A stretch of 64,000 bases of DNA, from assembly GCA_021234535.1 (NCBI GenBank), contig CM037841.1, positions 10,002,825-10,066,824 of the forward strand, given 5' to 3'. Below are positions 1 through 14,300 of the stretch, one piece after another (position 1 is the first letter of the stretch; each line of letters opens with the position of its first letter). The translations under genes were made by a program, and so were the position numbers. This DNA comes from Stichopus chloronotus. Its lineage: Eukaryota > Echinodermata > Holothuroidea > Aspidochirotida > Stichopodidae. The notes under the pieces are model-generated. The model was given only the letters and a program-made list of their open reading frames with translations. It was not told the origin of the DNA and searched no databases.

Positions 1-80
1 CTTCTTTCCTTTCCTTCCTTCCTTCCTTCCTTCCTTCTCCTTCCTTCCTTCCTTCCTTCCTTCCTTCCTTCCTTCCTTCC
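1..80. repeat. (TTCC)n microsatellite
   Basis: Nearly uninterrupted CTTCC/TTCC pyrimidine repeat at the window edge, so its true length is unknown. A poly-T tract follows at about 117-132. Confidence 0.95.
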
Positions 81-2284
81 TGGAAAAAGAGCTGAGGGCT
101 CTGTGATTCCTTGCCATTTTTTTTTTTTTTTTCTGTTCTCTGTTATGACTGCACACATTATACAACTTTGTTGTGTGGAAATATAAAGTTTCAACTTGTA
201 TCACTGATAGTACCAAACATGTATTTTGCCAACATATGTTTACTTACGATATGTTAATAGAGAAAACTCATTCGATCTAAATCCTGATATCACTGGTGTT
301 GGCTTGTTACTCCTTGTCCGTGATGCCAAGGGGTCTTCCAAATCTATTCTGCTGTTGGAACATAGGGATTTTGGAATATATAGGGCAGTATTGTTTCAAT
401 TGAACATCATTCTTATATATACCAAACTGAAATCATGTTATGCAGGGATGGAATGTTTTTTGGTAGATCAGTGCACTTTCAGAATGGAGACACACCAGTG
501 AGTCAGACTTCCAAAGGCGATTTGGTAGTTGTGTTGATGTGACAATCTTCTCATGGTTGCATGTGCTAGATGCTGGGGAAAAAGAATAAGAAAAACACAA
601 GGGAGAGAAAGAGATAAAAAAAATATATGTAAGGCAACTGAAGAAAATAGAATGAGATATTGAGTCAAGTAAGAAAACAGGACTGCATTACCCTATAGAA
701 GAGAACTGATTGTACTGTGAGGGCCCGTAGCTCCCTAAAATAACGCCCTGCATCATCGATATCTGTGACCTCTGAAAATGTTTTTCAGAAATGATTTATA
801 AGAAACTACACGATCAAGTTTGAGATTGAGAACTTCGGTTGAAATGGTGGATTACCTAGCGCACCTGCAGTCGATTAGGGTATCTACTTGTGGTTCCATC
901 AGATTCTACATCTCAAAGGGCCTCTCCTCATTGTCATTGACCCCAGTTCATGGAGATGTCGTAGCTGTAAATAAGTGAATGGGCCTACCTGCAGTAAACA
1001 TTGTGTCTCTGCCCCATCCTCATAATGGGTCATCTTGACAGTAACAAGTAACAGACAAGGAAAAGCACGTATGAAGATTCGAAAATCCTTTTAGATGATG
1101 TCCTGTGTAACAGAACTACCAGCTCAGGTCAACCCTAGAGCAGTGATGGACCAAATAGCAGACAAGGTAGGTAAACAAGCCAATTACTGCTTAGTGTGTA
1201 ACTAGGTATTGTCAATATCAGTCACTATTCATTTGTTAAAATATCCTTATTTAAACACTGATTTGATGAGCGCAAGTGAGCTGACCCGAGGTAACAAATG
1301 TAGTACTGAAAATGATTATGGTTGTATATGTAATCACCATCGTGAAAGTTGTAAAAAAAAATGTCTGAAAAGATACATTTTGAGAAGGACACTTAATTAC
1401 TATAGTAGTTCTTGCAACAAACATTATTTTTAGCAATGATGGTACAAAAGTATGACTATAGTGGCCATGATCTATTGGTCCTACCTTAAATTTCCAAAAA
1501 AACTAGTTCATTGCCCTTTTCAAGTCCTACATCTTCAAGTTGCAAAACACTCCACTTATGAACCATTGTTCAGTGATAATAGTGAGCATGTATATGATAA
1601 ACAGTATGAGAAGTAATCGACCACTTGGGCCTAAATTCCAATTAGGTTTGTGTCCATGAGAAGTTCCCACTTGGACCTTCCAGATTTGCTTCCTGTTAGT
1701 GTTCCACTTTAAAGAAATTTGTTACATGGAAAATTGACCTTGAAAGTCATAGTCAGCGCAATTTTTTGAGATTTGGCAAGCATTTTTGTCCCAAATTTTC
1801 TGGGAGACATTGGAGCTTGGACATGTGTTTTATCTAGTCACAGTGTATGAAACTTGGATGCATTTCATAGTATTTAGTGCATGATAGATTATTCTCAGAA
1901 AATGAATTGCCATAGACAGGTTGACTAAATACTTTCCTTTTTGTACATATTATATGAATTGTGACATATTCAGCTGAGAAGTTTAAAACAAAATAAACAA
2001 ATCCTGCAGATTCTTGCTTGAGGAGCATGGACAGGTCTCATACTTGTTATGTTTGATGCGCTCCTCAACGTAATCCAATTGTGAGCGGCTGTAAGGTACA
2101 CCAACTAGAACCCCCTGCTCTTAGTGGCTTCTAGCTTCAGCAAGGTCTGGAATTGTCGCGACTGCTTCTGTTTTACGCTAGCTTCAACGCGATATTGCCC
2201 TACATGATGTCACAGTGAGCTTCAAGAAATGACAGTTTTGTTCAGCTGAAGATTTCTTGTAAAGCACAACGAGGGCGTTGAAAA
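81..2284. other. upstream flank of IMMT, no gene recognised
   Basis: About 2.2 kb without a convincing coding exon. The short open frames here are under 100 codons and show no family signature. The last few hundred bases precede the proposed first IMMT exon and should contain its promoter and 5' UTR, but I see no TATA box that I can defend. Confidence 0.5.
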
Positions 2285-2353
2285 ATGTGGAAAATAACCA
2301 GACAAACTGCTGTAACTGCACGGGTTTGTGAAGGAGTTTTTAATGCTACCATA
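2285..2353 (+). CDS. IMMT: IMMT exon 1 candidate (start codon and presequence)
   Basis: An ATG after an A-rich context opens 23 codons (MWKITRQTAVTARVC...). The frame is Arg/Lys/Thr-rich with few acidic residues, as expected of a mitochondrial presequence. It ends at a GTAACG donor in phase 0, matching the phase of the next exon (VTSRQHVQRSFSKTP). The donor is weak, so another start exon farther upstream is possible. Confidence 0.45.
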
Positions 2354-5300
2354 GTAACGGTTTCTCTGGTTTTAGGTCCACTGTCAGTAGACCTAAGAGA
2401 CTAGGCTAGGCCTGCGTTAGCCCACACTGTGACACATTGAGCTACAGTACAGTCTACAGTAACAGTATTCAGTAACAGCCGAACAAACGATTAAGCTACA
2501 CTGGCCTACAGCCATAGGGCAAGACAGTCTTAAGTCACTAAGACATCCGCAGTCTCAGTGAAAGCATGGCGTACGTTTGGGAATGCAAAATTAACAGGAG
2601 TAACTATAACACGCTGCAGTGAAAGACACTAGCCCATGTCTATTTCCAAAGTGAGCAGTGGAAATCTCTCTCTAGTCACTACGATTAGAATGCGCAGTGA
2701 AAATCGTTGAGACGGGTTATTTTATAGTTGTGCCAATTAACCACTTTTGAGTCAAAGTTTCCATTCTTTTGCTAGTGCAGTTCTAGCTAGCACTAATTAA
2801 GTTAGCCTATGCAAGCCTTTTTGTTTTCTGTGTCTGTAATTAGTGATGTATAATTTTTCTTGTTTTTTTTTACAGGTAACCAGCAGGCAACATGTGCAGA
2901 GAAGCTTCTCCAAAACTCCACAGAGGTTGCAGCAAGCAGGTGAAGGACCTGGTGCCCCAACACCACAAAGGTCTGGACTCTGAAAATCACTTTGTTTTGA
3001 TGAAGACTGTCTTCACATCTAAAGCAATTTTTCAGCCAGTAACCAAGATGAAGATATTTCTGTTAGGAGAATAGTATATGAAAAGTGATTGGTTGGAAAT
3101 GTCGTGTTAGAAAACAATTTCATGGAAATTTCTATACAGTTGACAGATAAACCAACCTTCTAGTAAATGCTTGTAATGACAACTTATCTCTGTTTAACAA
3201 CAACTTCTGTCATAAAAGCTATGAGAAGTAAGTATACATTACATACCTTTTCTGTTGTTTTGCTAAGATCTGGCAGTGGTTTGAAGATTCTTGGAGGTGG
3301 CCTTGTAATCGCAGCTGGTGCAGTAGGTGGCAGCATCGCATATGCCAAGGCCAACCCAGAATTCAGACAGCAAGTTGAAAGCAACTGGCCTGTACTTGTT
3401 CCTCTGACATCTTACATTTTCAATGACGATGTCCAAGCAGAGGAACCGTCTTCACTCGGTGGTGTACCATCTCTTGGAAAAACTAAAGAAATGTAAGGTT
3501 TCAGGGCTTAACATTTATTTTGAAACAACGTGACCAGTGGGGCTAGTAGCTAGTAGAATTTACTTGTCCTGACAGATTTGTACTTTCCCTGAAATGACAG
3601 AGCAAAAACATGGTGTTATGATAAATATTTATTGTGATATACTTCCCCTTTGCAGTTTGAATACAGGTTTTATGATTGCCAAGTTATGACAAGTTGTTTA
3701 AAAGGATGGTCTAGCCACGAACATAACTTTGATATGTTGAAGAGCAAGTTAATCTGACCATTACAGTGACTTTTCCTTTCAATTCCCATGTGTGGTTCTG
3801 GAGATATGAGCAGTTGAAATTGCCACATTTGTTACTGACATTTAACTTGAAGCAAGCAGGAGTGATGTCATCTCCTCACATCGATAAAATATTTTATGTT
3901 TTTCTTTAAAGTATATACCAAATTTAATACTTCAATATATAGTGATATCATAATGTGAATGTAGGAGAGGCATGAGAGTTTTGTGACCTTTACAGAACCA
4001 GTATGGAGGCTGACCACCTGCTGATTTCAAGGTTAAAATAATAAATTAAAAATGAAGAAAACAAAAGACTCTTTAGCAATGTGAAGAGATGATGTCACTC
4101 CTTCTGCTTCAAGTTCCCAGTTGGTAGCAAAGGGGGTAACTCGAACTGATGAAATCGCGAGAGTCATGCATGGGAACTAAAATGGAAGTTTTACTATAAG
4201 GGTCACATTTACTTACTCTTAAACATATCAAAGCTAAATTTGCACCTGGACTATCCTTTTAAGTTACTTCCCTATGAGTTTAGCCCAGCCTTAGGATCTT
4301 GTGTAATGTTTTGTTTGGCAAATTGGCGATGTTTTGTAACATTCCTTATCATATATATGAAGTTGGGCGGAAGGGTATCCTTGCCTCTGTTATTGTGTGA
4401 ATATACTGTACTGTGAAAACACCTTCAATTGCAAAGCAGTTGAATTTGCAGATTCAACAGTGTTTTTAGTCGTCCCTGAAATGCTCACAGATTTGGAGAC
4501 AATAAAATTGGGCTTACAAAAAGTAACTCCCCGCAAAAATGTAGTCATGCTTTACAGTTGGTCATGTGCTATATAACTCCTTGCATCCAACATGCTTGCT
4601 ATACATTATCTGTCACTTGCCCAATCAGGCAAGCTGAGATGAGATATAAGTTGCCCAATGTAATTTTCACTCGCCCCGACCAATTCAGAAGTTCTGAATG
4701 GCCATCCCTGGTTGTTTAGCTCATACCAGCCAGCTGTTGTCATGCTTTTTTGCCTTTGCATGAAACTTAGACATAACGTAGCATAGGTGGTGGACCATAT
4801 GGGATGTTCAAAACTTTTTGGTCCGAAGTCCCATGTGGGCCCTATGGCCCATTTTATGAAATTCAGCAAAATGTTTCTTCTCCTACAGATCTAGCACAAT
4901 GTTGATGGTATGTGTGTTGATGGTCTGTCACATTAATAATCGATTAGTGGTACCTCCGGGGGGGGGGGGGGGGGGGGGGGGTTCAGGGACTAGCAGTCCA
5001 AGGCCCCATGTGGGCCCTATGGCCGAGTTTATAAAATTGTGTTCTAAATGCTGCTTTTTGCACATTCTTTGATGGATTTATATTTAACTTGAACACAGTG
5101 TTTCCTGAGTGGTAGGCAAATTTATGGTATTCAAAATTGCTTGGTCCAAGGTCTCCTGTGGACCGTATGACCTATTTTATGAAATCCTGCAAAATGCTTC
5201 TCCTTCTGCAGATTCTCTTGTACAAGTTGATAGTTTTGTCGTAATGATACTCTGTCAGTGTTCTATCTTAGGGTGTCAATGAATGAGTCCAGGGTTATAT

Positions 5301-8300
5301 GGGGGCCCTACAGCCCCTTTTATGAAATCCTGCAAAAGTTTTCTCTTCCTATGTTAAAGGTGCCCCTTCACAGTAAATGTCATACAACATCTCAAATATC
5401 CCTATTGTGCATGAATGATAATTGAGTGATGGGGCAGTAGGTCAGATTGTGTCCTAACTGAAACTCATGGTACACATGGATCTAGACATTAAAGGGGCAC
5501 TTTGAGTCACTCAGGTAGTCTTCCCAAACCTGTCAACTTTATGTCAAGGTTCCTGTAAGAGCTATTTTACTGACAAATATACTGTCAAGCTAATATAGTC
5601 CCCTTGTGACACATGCAAATGAACTCTAATGAGCTATGAGCCACTGATTTAAATTGGTTTGGGAAAAATTTGCAACCATTGTTCCACATTAATACTAATT
5701 CATATACTCACAGACCACAGCTAGTGAAAGTCAGGTAGAAAATGTACAAAATGACAGTTTTGCAATTATTGGATGTCAAACTTGAATACTGATTCAATTA
5801 TAAGCATTGTAATTTGGTAGTGCCCATTAAATGTATCACATATTTATTGACAAAGATCCAACTTCTGCACTGTTTGTGCTCTATTTTATGATTTAAATGC
5901 AGTCCTACAGATTCTCTTGTACGTGCAATGTTGGTGATTCAATATAACGATACTTCTGGTAGTTCCTATGATTATGATAGGATATACATAATAGTGATAT
6001 GTAGATGGTACCCTCAGGGTGTTGAGCTATGATCTTCTGCACAAGTGGTGCTCTAGTTTTATTTGGTAGCGATATAGTTATCTTTAGGCAGAGCACCAAT
6101 TTGAGGCAATGGAAGAGGTTCATGCTGATCTGGCTGGGCTGTTGTCTGATGAAGCATTTGAGCAAGCAGAAAGCTGGATGTTGGAATGCCAAAAGCATTA
6201 TACTGAGGAGAGGGAGGAAGCATTGAAAAAGTTAAAGGAGGAAATTGAGTTTCAAATTAGCGTTGGAACTACCTAAGGCAGAAATTCCACCATACGATGG
6301 AGACCCAAGAACATTCTGGTCGTTTATGGAGAATTTTGAGGTAAATATGGCAGACAAGCTGAGTTCAGATGAGGTAAGGTTGAGTTATTTGATTCAACTA
6401 GCAACATGCAAGACTAGAAGCAGCATTGATTACTGTGTGTTTCTTGGAGCTCAGAGATAATGTTGACTGATGTCATACTCATACTGTACTTGATGTGTGG
6501 GTTGTATGGCCTGGGTAGGTGATCCCTATTGCTTTTGGTGGACTTCAAATGTCGTTTTAGGTCACCAAAATATAGGTCATTTTGGGTTAAAGACTTGTGG
6601 TGTATCAAGAAAAATAACTGCAGTTGATCTTACACTTGTCATGTGAATAATTCATGTTTGTTGTAATATAACCATGTAGCAAGGAATCACAAAGCCTTTT
6701 GGCCTTCTGGTTAATTTATTATTTTGACCTTGAAATCAGCAGGTGGTCAGCCTACATACTGGTTACGTGAAGGTCACGAAACTCTCATACCCCTCATACA
6801 TTCACATTATGATATCACTGTATATTGAAGTATTAAATTGTATATTTTAGAGAAAAACATAAAATGCTTTATCAATGTGGGGAGATGACATCACTCCTGC
6901 TTGCCTCAAGTCAACTGTTGGTAACAAATGTGGCAACTTCAACTGCTCATATCTCGGGAACCACACATGGGAATTAGCTATATTCATGGTTAGACCATCC
7001 TTTTAATTATGTGATTCACTCCCAAGGGTTGAGGATAAGTTTTACCTATGCATGCTACAGTAAGTATTAACAAGTATCACTCTGATATATCTGCAATGTT
7101 CTGATTGACTGACAACACTTTAAACAGGAGTGTGCCACAGTTGTATCATCTTTTAGTGTCTGTTCCATCAGTCTTAAACGTAACTCACTCTCACTCTTTA
7201 TTTACTCATTGTGTATATAGAAAAACTTGTAAGATGTTGTTTATCATCATTTTAGTGGTCATGATGTGTGTCACATTGTTAAAATGTCAACATTTGTTGA
7301 TAACTTTGCAATAAAAATATAGTTGAAATTTGACAGTGCTCAAAAACAAGATTCTGATTGATTGTTACAGTTCACCAAAGGATGGCATAACACCGGTGAT
7401 TGACCTGGAAGAGAAATCAGAGACGGTGGGAACTCCATCACCTGTTACGCCAAAGGAGGTGAAGAAGGAAGGGAAGAAAATTGGCAAAGTAACAGAAAAG
7501 AAACCCGTAAAATCTACCATCACCTCATCAAAGAAAGAGAAGGACAAGCAGAAAGAGGCAGATGAGGAATTGAAGAGAAAGCAAGAAGAAGCCAATGCCA
7601 AGGCAATGGAAGAGAAGTTGACTGCACAAGAAATTGATGATGCCGCTGAACTTGCAGGTAGCTGACCATAGCTCATCAACAGATGGATATCAGACTATTC
7701 GAAACATTCAGTGGGGAAGGGGGTGCATTGTTTGGTATTTTTTTTTCCGAAAAGAGGGTCGTGGTGTTGTCCCTCGTGATTGTCATTGTGGTATCTCTTT
7801 CGCAAATGTGTTTAAACCATGATTTTCAGCGGTGCTTGTATTTTGTGATAGATGGAGATGGGGGAGGAGGCTGGTCATGGAGCTAATGAAGGAAGGACTG
7901 TTTAACACATTGGATGAATATATATAACCTGTCAATTGTATTTGCTTGTAACTTGATTTTTGGTGTTGTTTTTTTCTTCAGAATTAAATATAAAAACAAT
8001 TTGTTACAGGATAGCAAGTCTTTTGCCACACATTGCTTCATTACACCTGTACCTTTGTTCATAGACCTAGACCCTATTTTGTTTCTTTTAACCCAGTGAC
8101 TCTTTTAACCCAGTGACTGAAAGATTCAAATTGTCATTTGAAAAGCAAGTCAGTATGTGGTTAATATGCCTCATTTGCAAATTTTATTGCTTTCCAACTG
8201 AATGAAGTGAGTCTTATTTAGCCCTGTGAAAAATGATTCAAGGATGAACCTTCAGAGGTAAACCTCAGCTTAGAACAAAAGCAAGAGTTTAGAGGTGACT

Positions 8301-11300
8301 TTTTTTGTGTAGGGGAGGGGGGGGGGAGAATTCTTCTTTCTGTTACAGTATTAAAATAAGAGTTAGGTTACACATGAGACCATGTGTTAAAACTGTTTTT
8401 CTTCTTTATGACAGCATTGGAAGTCATTCTTGACCAAGTCATGGAATCAGCAGTAAACACAACAAATTCGGCCATCAACAGCCAGAAATCTACAGTGAAA
8501 GTCATTCAAGAACACACAGAGAAGTTGAAGATTGCACTCGATACATCCGAGGTAAGCAGTCAGGCCTACAGGAAAGCCTGTTGGCTAAATCTACGAAATA
8601 TCATGGTTATATTTATATAATGCCGTTTACAATCAGTCTGTAATCATAACCGTCTGGTGAGAAGCGTGGAGCGTATCTTGCGTGGGGTCAAGTCCGCAGA
8701 GCCAGATGGCTCTGTCACATGACCAGTAAGACCATATGAAGTCACAGACAGTGCAGTATTTAAAGTTATCGGAATTTTGCATACATTATGTTTTGTTGCT
8801 CGTATCTCGTCAGGATGTTCCGATCAATGTCAAAGATCAACAATGGAGTGAGGTCATCGATGCTGCAGCAGCAAAAGTGAGTGCTCAAAGAGCCACAGAT
8901 GCGGAAGTCCTCAGAGCAAGGTACTCAACCACAGTATGGATTCAGTAACGTATTTTAAGGTTGGAGGGTTTGCCATCACTTCCATGAAGTGTGTTTTTAT
9001 TTCACAAAATAAAAATACTATAATAATTTTTTGGGGGGGAAAAAAATGGTAGTGTTACCTCTACTATTTTCTTAAACCTGTAATTAATATAAGTTGCTTT
9101 ATAATTTGTAGTTAACAGGATTCAAAGGTAAAATATATTGTAATTGGATATGTGAAATCTCAGAAAACTTGCTGATGCCAGTCCTTAGCCCAAAGTACTC
9201 AACCACAGTACAAAGAGAAGGAACATATTTTAAGACTGAAGGCCTTGCCATGATATGCATGATGGTGATTTTTGATGAAAAGTAAAATGTGATGGTACCT
9301 TTTGTTCTCATTATTTTCTTTAGCCTGTAATTAGGTTGTTTTATTTGTGGTTGAAAAGATTTATAGATGAAATGCGTTTGTCTCAAAGTATGAGAAGTAA
9401 CTTTTTACTCTCAAATGAGAAGGGATGCACATTTGATGTCATAAATTCATTTCTCTTTGCACAACAACTCAGTCAATGGTTGATCTCTCTGTTACATCCT
9501 TAGGGAAGAATTAGAGAAACTGAAATCAGTCATTCAGGAAGGAGATAAAGCCAAGTCTAAGTTCGGTCCAAGCAAACATTTGATCGGTGCCAAGGAGACT
9601 TTGCTTCAGATACAGGGAGATTTGGATAATGCTGAGAAAGTGGTGAGGATGTTGCAGATGCAGCGAATTATTGAATAAATCAAATAAACGGCAAAGACTG
9701 GCATTCTAAGTATTAATTGAAATGCATAAGGTGCACCGAGTTCAAACAGCATGTGGTATTTGTTGCAACTTGTGAGAATTTCCAACAGTTTTATTGTGCC
9801 TTTGTGTGCATGCATGTGTAGATGTAAGCATGTACTTTTAGGGTGCGTTGGAAACACATTTGCATTGTGGGTATTTGACACACATGTTGCATTACCATGG
9901 TGACCACAGAGAGGATTGTGGTATTGTTTATGATCAAAAGTCTTTGGAAGTCAGCTGGGTCTATATTTCTTGAAAGTGTTGTGAAGGATATGTCTTGAGA
10001 AAAGATAATTGCATTTGTATAAATATCAAGAAAGTTAGTATTGATGAAAAATTTCAACAGGAAGGGGGTGATAACTTTAATTATACTTGTGTTGTTTTAA
10101 CTTCATGACTTTAAATTCACAAACAAAACTTATATTACTAGATGATCCACTTTACCCTATTCCTTTTTTAACCCGTCCGGTAGAAAATTAAAGCAGAGAA
10201 AGAGGCGAAGATGTTGAAAGATTGCCACGATTTGATTGAGAAGAGCAGAGCGCAGTTTAAGAAGGAACTAGCTAGTGTTGTCCCAGATGTCAAACTCGGC
10301 CAAAAAGGTGAGATTTTCAGGTGAATCTTGCATTCGATAAGATGTCAGATTTTGTCACTTTTTTCTTCAAGTTGACTGCAATTTCATTATGCCAGTGTGG
10401 TGGTCGCTGTCATCATGTAATTGCAGTAACTCTTTCAACAATGAATTGAAAATTTGCTGAAAGTGATTCTGTTTGGTATAGTTTACATTCATTGTGTGGG
10501 AAATGAAGTGAAAGATATGGTTCTTAGTTGTTTTTTTGGATACAATCTTCAATGGTTTATGATCTTTCAGTGTATTGGTACAATTTATCCTGCGTTCCTG
10601 AATTTAGTCTGTTATCAACAACTTGTGCAACGGTATTGATCTACGAATTGACATTCCTGGTCTTTGTGCTCTCGGTGTGCGTTGGATTGATACGTTACTT
10701 GAAAACGTGTCATTTCCAAACAGGAATCAAACAAAAGAGATCACTTTTCTCCATATTTTAAACAAAGAAGTACATATTTTGCAAGTATTTGTTAGATGTC
10801 CAATCACTTCAAAGTGGATGCTGATGCGGCATGACTGTTGACAAAAACAGGAAAGGGAAAATTAGAAGAAAGTAAAGTGTTGAATGTATTTCTGATTTGT
10901 CACTTAAGGAGCCAAGCTTTCAGGGGAGGAATTGAACGCCATCATCGCTTACACCCACCGCAGAATTGAGCAGCTGCACAGACAGCTAGCAGAGCAACAG
11001 GCACTGGAGGAGAAGAGGATAGGATTAGCTCTGGAGAAACAAAAAGAGGAAGATGAGAAAGCAAACCAGGTGGAAGTCCTCAGAGAACTTGAGAGGAAGT
11101 CAGCAGAATGGGCAATTCTGCAAGAGAAAAAAGTGAGATGAAACAACAAGCTGTAATAAATAACAGATTGATGTATTTATTGATTGATAATTCAGTTGAC
11201 CTCAAAAGTGGTTGTCTTTTGTAGCATGTCTGGACGAAGTAGTTTCCTTTTTCTCCACTTTTCTGCATCCTCTGAATACCATGGATTATAGTGGGGGTGG

Positions 11301-14300
11301 CCAACCTTTTTGCATGGAGAGGCCACATTGCCCCCTTTGGGCAAGCCACACATGTTGCAGATCTGCCCTCCATTATTCTTCTCCTTATACTATCCCTCTA
11401 GCTAGTGGTAGGGGTAGAAGTATGTGTTCGTCAACATACTAGTTATCTCAAGCTGTTATATGCAAATTGAATTGATTGCTTTGCCCCCTCTCATTTGGTC
11501 TTTTTTTTATTCTCTTTTGTCCTTTTTGCTTGTCAAAAGGGGCTTTGTAGGCCACGTGATGCCTATCTGAGGGCCGTATTTGGCCTGTGGGCCACAGGTT
11601 AACCACCCCTGCATTTTAGGGGCACTCTTAGGCAGTGAAGATTTTATTGGTAGTCTTGGTGTCTAAACTGTCTGAAAAATAACCAGCCTTTGTTACAAGG
11701 TCATCCTTTAGACAACCATCTCTGTGATAGCTCTTCATCTAAACTGAGATTTTATCGTCAATATCTAAGCAACCATAAAAAAAGATAAGGACAAACATGG
11801 CATTTCATTTGAATAGCAAACATCACAATAAAACTGATTCATGGCTCAACAACCTTGGGAAGTTATTGTGTTGAAGCCATAACTTTCAGTTTTGCAACTT
11901 ATTTTTGGGAAAGATAACCACATTTTGGATGGTAAATGTACCCTAGATAACCCAATGAAAATTGCTTATGTTTCAACACTACTCTGAAAATGTGGCTCAT
12001 TAATAACAGTTTGAGACACAAATTTGATGTTCATTTGTATCCATAATGGGAAGTTTTGTGGCAGTCTCTCTAGATCTGTGATACCTTTTGCTCACATTGT
12101 TCCCAGAGTCAATTTTTGGTTTGTATGCTGACTTTGAGCACTTCTTGCAGATATATTGAATCTCACAGGTTACATAATGGCCTTGGGATATTAATGATGG
12201 TAGTTCACACGTGTAATGGCACATGAAATGTCAGACTGCATTCCCGACACAAGACGTTCCCAGTTAAAGATTGGATGTAGAGAAGACCACAGATGTGGAA
12301 CCCTGAAGTAACAATTATTTTATTTTCCTTTATTTAATAAAGCTCTCAGAATTGAGACGAGAGTATGAAGACGAAATGAGGGTCCAACTGAGGCGTCAGG
12401 CCGCCGCTCACAGCGATCATCTGTCAGATGTTATGAGGGTCCAGGACAAACAACATGCTGTCCATATGGAGCAGAGAGAGATGGACGTGAGGCAAGAGGA
12501 GAGATCTAGATATCAGGATAAACTTAACGGTGCCATGAACAAGCTGAGGGGGGTTGAAGCTGCCATCGAAGGTAAGCTTACCTTCTACCTATCGTAGTCA
12601 ATCTAAAATGCTCAAATTATCATCCACAGTGTGAAAACGTTCATCCCTTTAGTTTCTGAAATTTGCAAATTGTTGTGGATTGCCACTTCCAATACCTGCT
12701 TGGGTATGCCTACTTTTCAAACGTTTCCATCCAAAAAATGTGTCTTTTAGAAGTAACAATTTATGGAGAGTTTACTCAAATTTGTAAGTTAGATTTGTAT
12801 TTTAAGTTACATTATGAAATTTTCGTGTTTGTCATGACCAAGCAAGAAATGTGAAAGCTGCAGTTAAAAGTCAGTCACAGACACGAGGGATATTATTCAA
12901 GATAGATTTTGAATCGAGCACTTGGTTGGTTGGTATCAATGAAAGTTAATGTGCAGTGTCATTCCTTCATTTGTGCTCTTTATCAACTGTAAACATACTC
13001 CACCCCCACTTGATCTGTTTCATTCAATCTGCCTTTTGGTCGACACGAACATACTTCATAGGCAAATTGTATCATTCAGAGGTGGTATTTCTTTTCAGTG
13101 TTCATTGACACTTTTTCTCCTTGAAAGTTATCTGTCTTCTTTTTTGTCTATAGGTCGAGCTGATTTGGAGAAGCAAAACAAGAAATCTCAAGAGCTGTGG
13201 TTGGCTTGCGAGACCTTAAAGCAGACTATATCTACAGGTCAGTAAATCTTAACCCAAGGAGAATTTTTGGGAAACGAGAATATAAGCCACATTTTGCAGA
13301 ACAAGATGGCTGTCAATGGCCATGCGTAGTTTGTTATCATAGTAATGATGATAATGGTCAAAGCCTGACATTCAGTCTTACTTGATCTGTCATCCGAATC
13401 TGCGTACACGTCCGCATCCGTCTCTGCAGGAAGTGAACAAACATTCTCGTATAAAAACTTGCCCATGTCCACTACGTTGCAAGCAAGAATGTCATTTTAT
13501 GTCGCCTCTTTTACTTACACAATGATTATGCCACATGCATTTTCCAGTTTGTCTACCTGTATGTAGGTAGGCCTACAAAATTATGTAAAATGGAGACTGT
13601 GTATGCTCAACTTCTTAGCAATAGATTTCCACCAGTTGCCAATGATTATGGCATCCATGGGCTTTGACAATGAAGTGTTCGTATACCTCTGGAATGTTTC
13701 TCCACCATTTCTGTTAGATCCTCCCATGTAATTTACTCTGTCTACCTCACTGCCTTGAATATTGACAGCATGCTGGTCTGTGGTAATGTACGATCCAACG
13801 TGAAAACCATGCATATCACCCGTCTGTGAAAAATCGCTCCTGGAGCAATTCTCTCATATGCAGAGATGAACATGAAACATAAAAATGGATGCCACTCTAT
13901 GTTTTCTCTGTGCGACCACTTTGGCATGGACATGAAGACGAATCATGTACAAATGGTTGGCTGGCTTGATTTGATCATTTGTCACTGAGGTGAACTTGAA
14001 GTAAAAAAGTGTGATGTCACAGAATAGAAATTGATGAACATGTGTCATGTTTTACTTCAATATTTCACAAATTGGGTCCCCCCTTTTTGTCGAACAGCTT
14101 GTTAGAAATGTTTTGCAGAAGTGATACCCATAATGAAGATGGCAGCACACATACCGTCACTCCGGAAAGTGTGTGTACAAAAACTTAAAAGATTAAAAAA
14201 CATTATGTAGAAATCTCTATGTGCATTGATTGTATTGTTTGCACTAGACTCAAAATATTGGTACAATAATTAACAGATGATTCATGTAGGAATATTTGGA

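Noticed and set aside
7365..7679. 104-codon Ser/Phe-rich minus-strand frame
   Set aside because: Antisense shadow of IMMT exon 4, which is Lys/Glu-rich.
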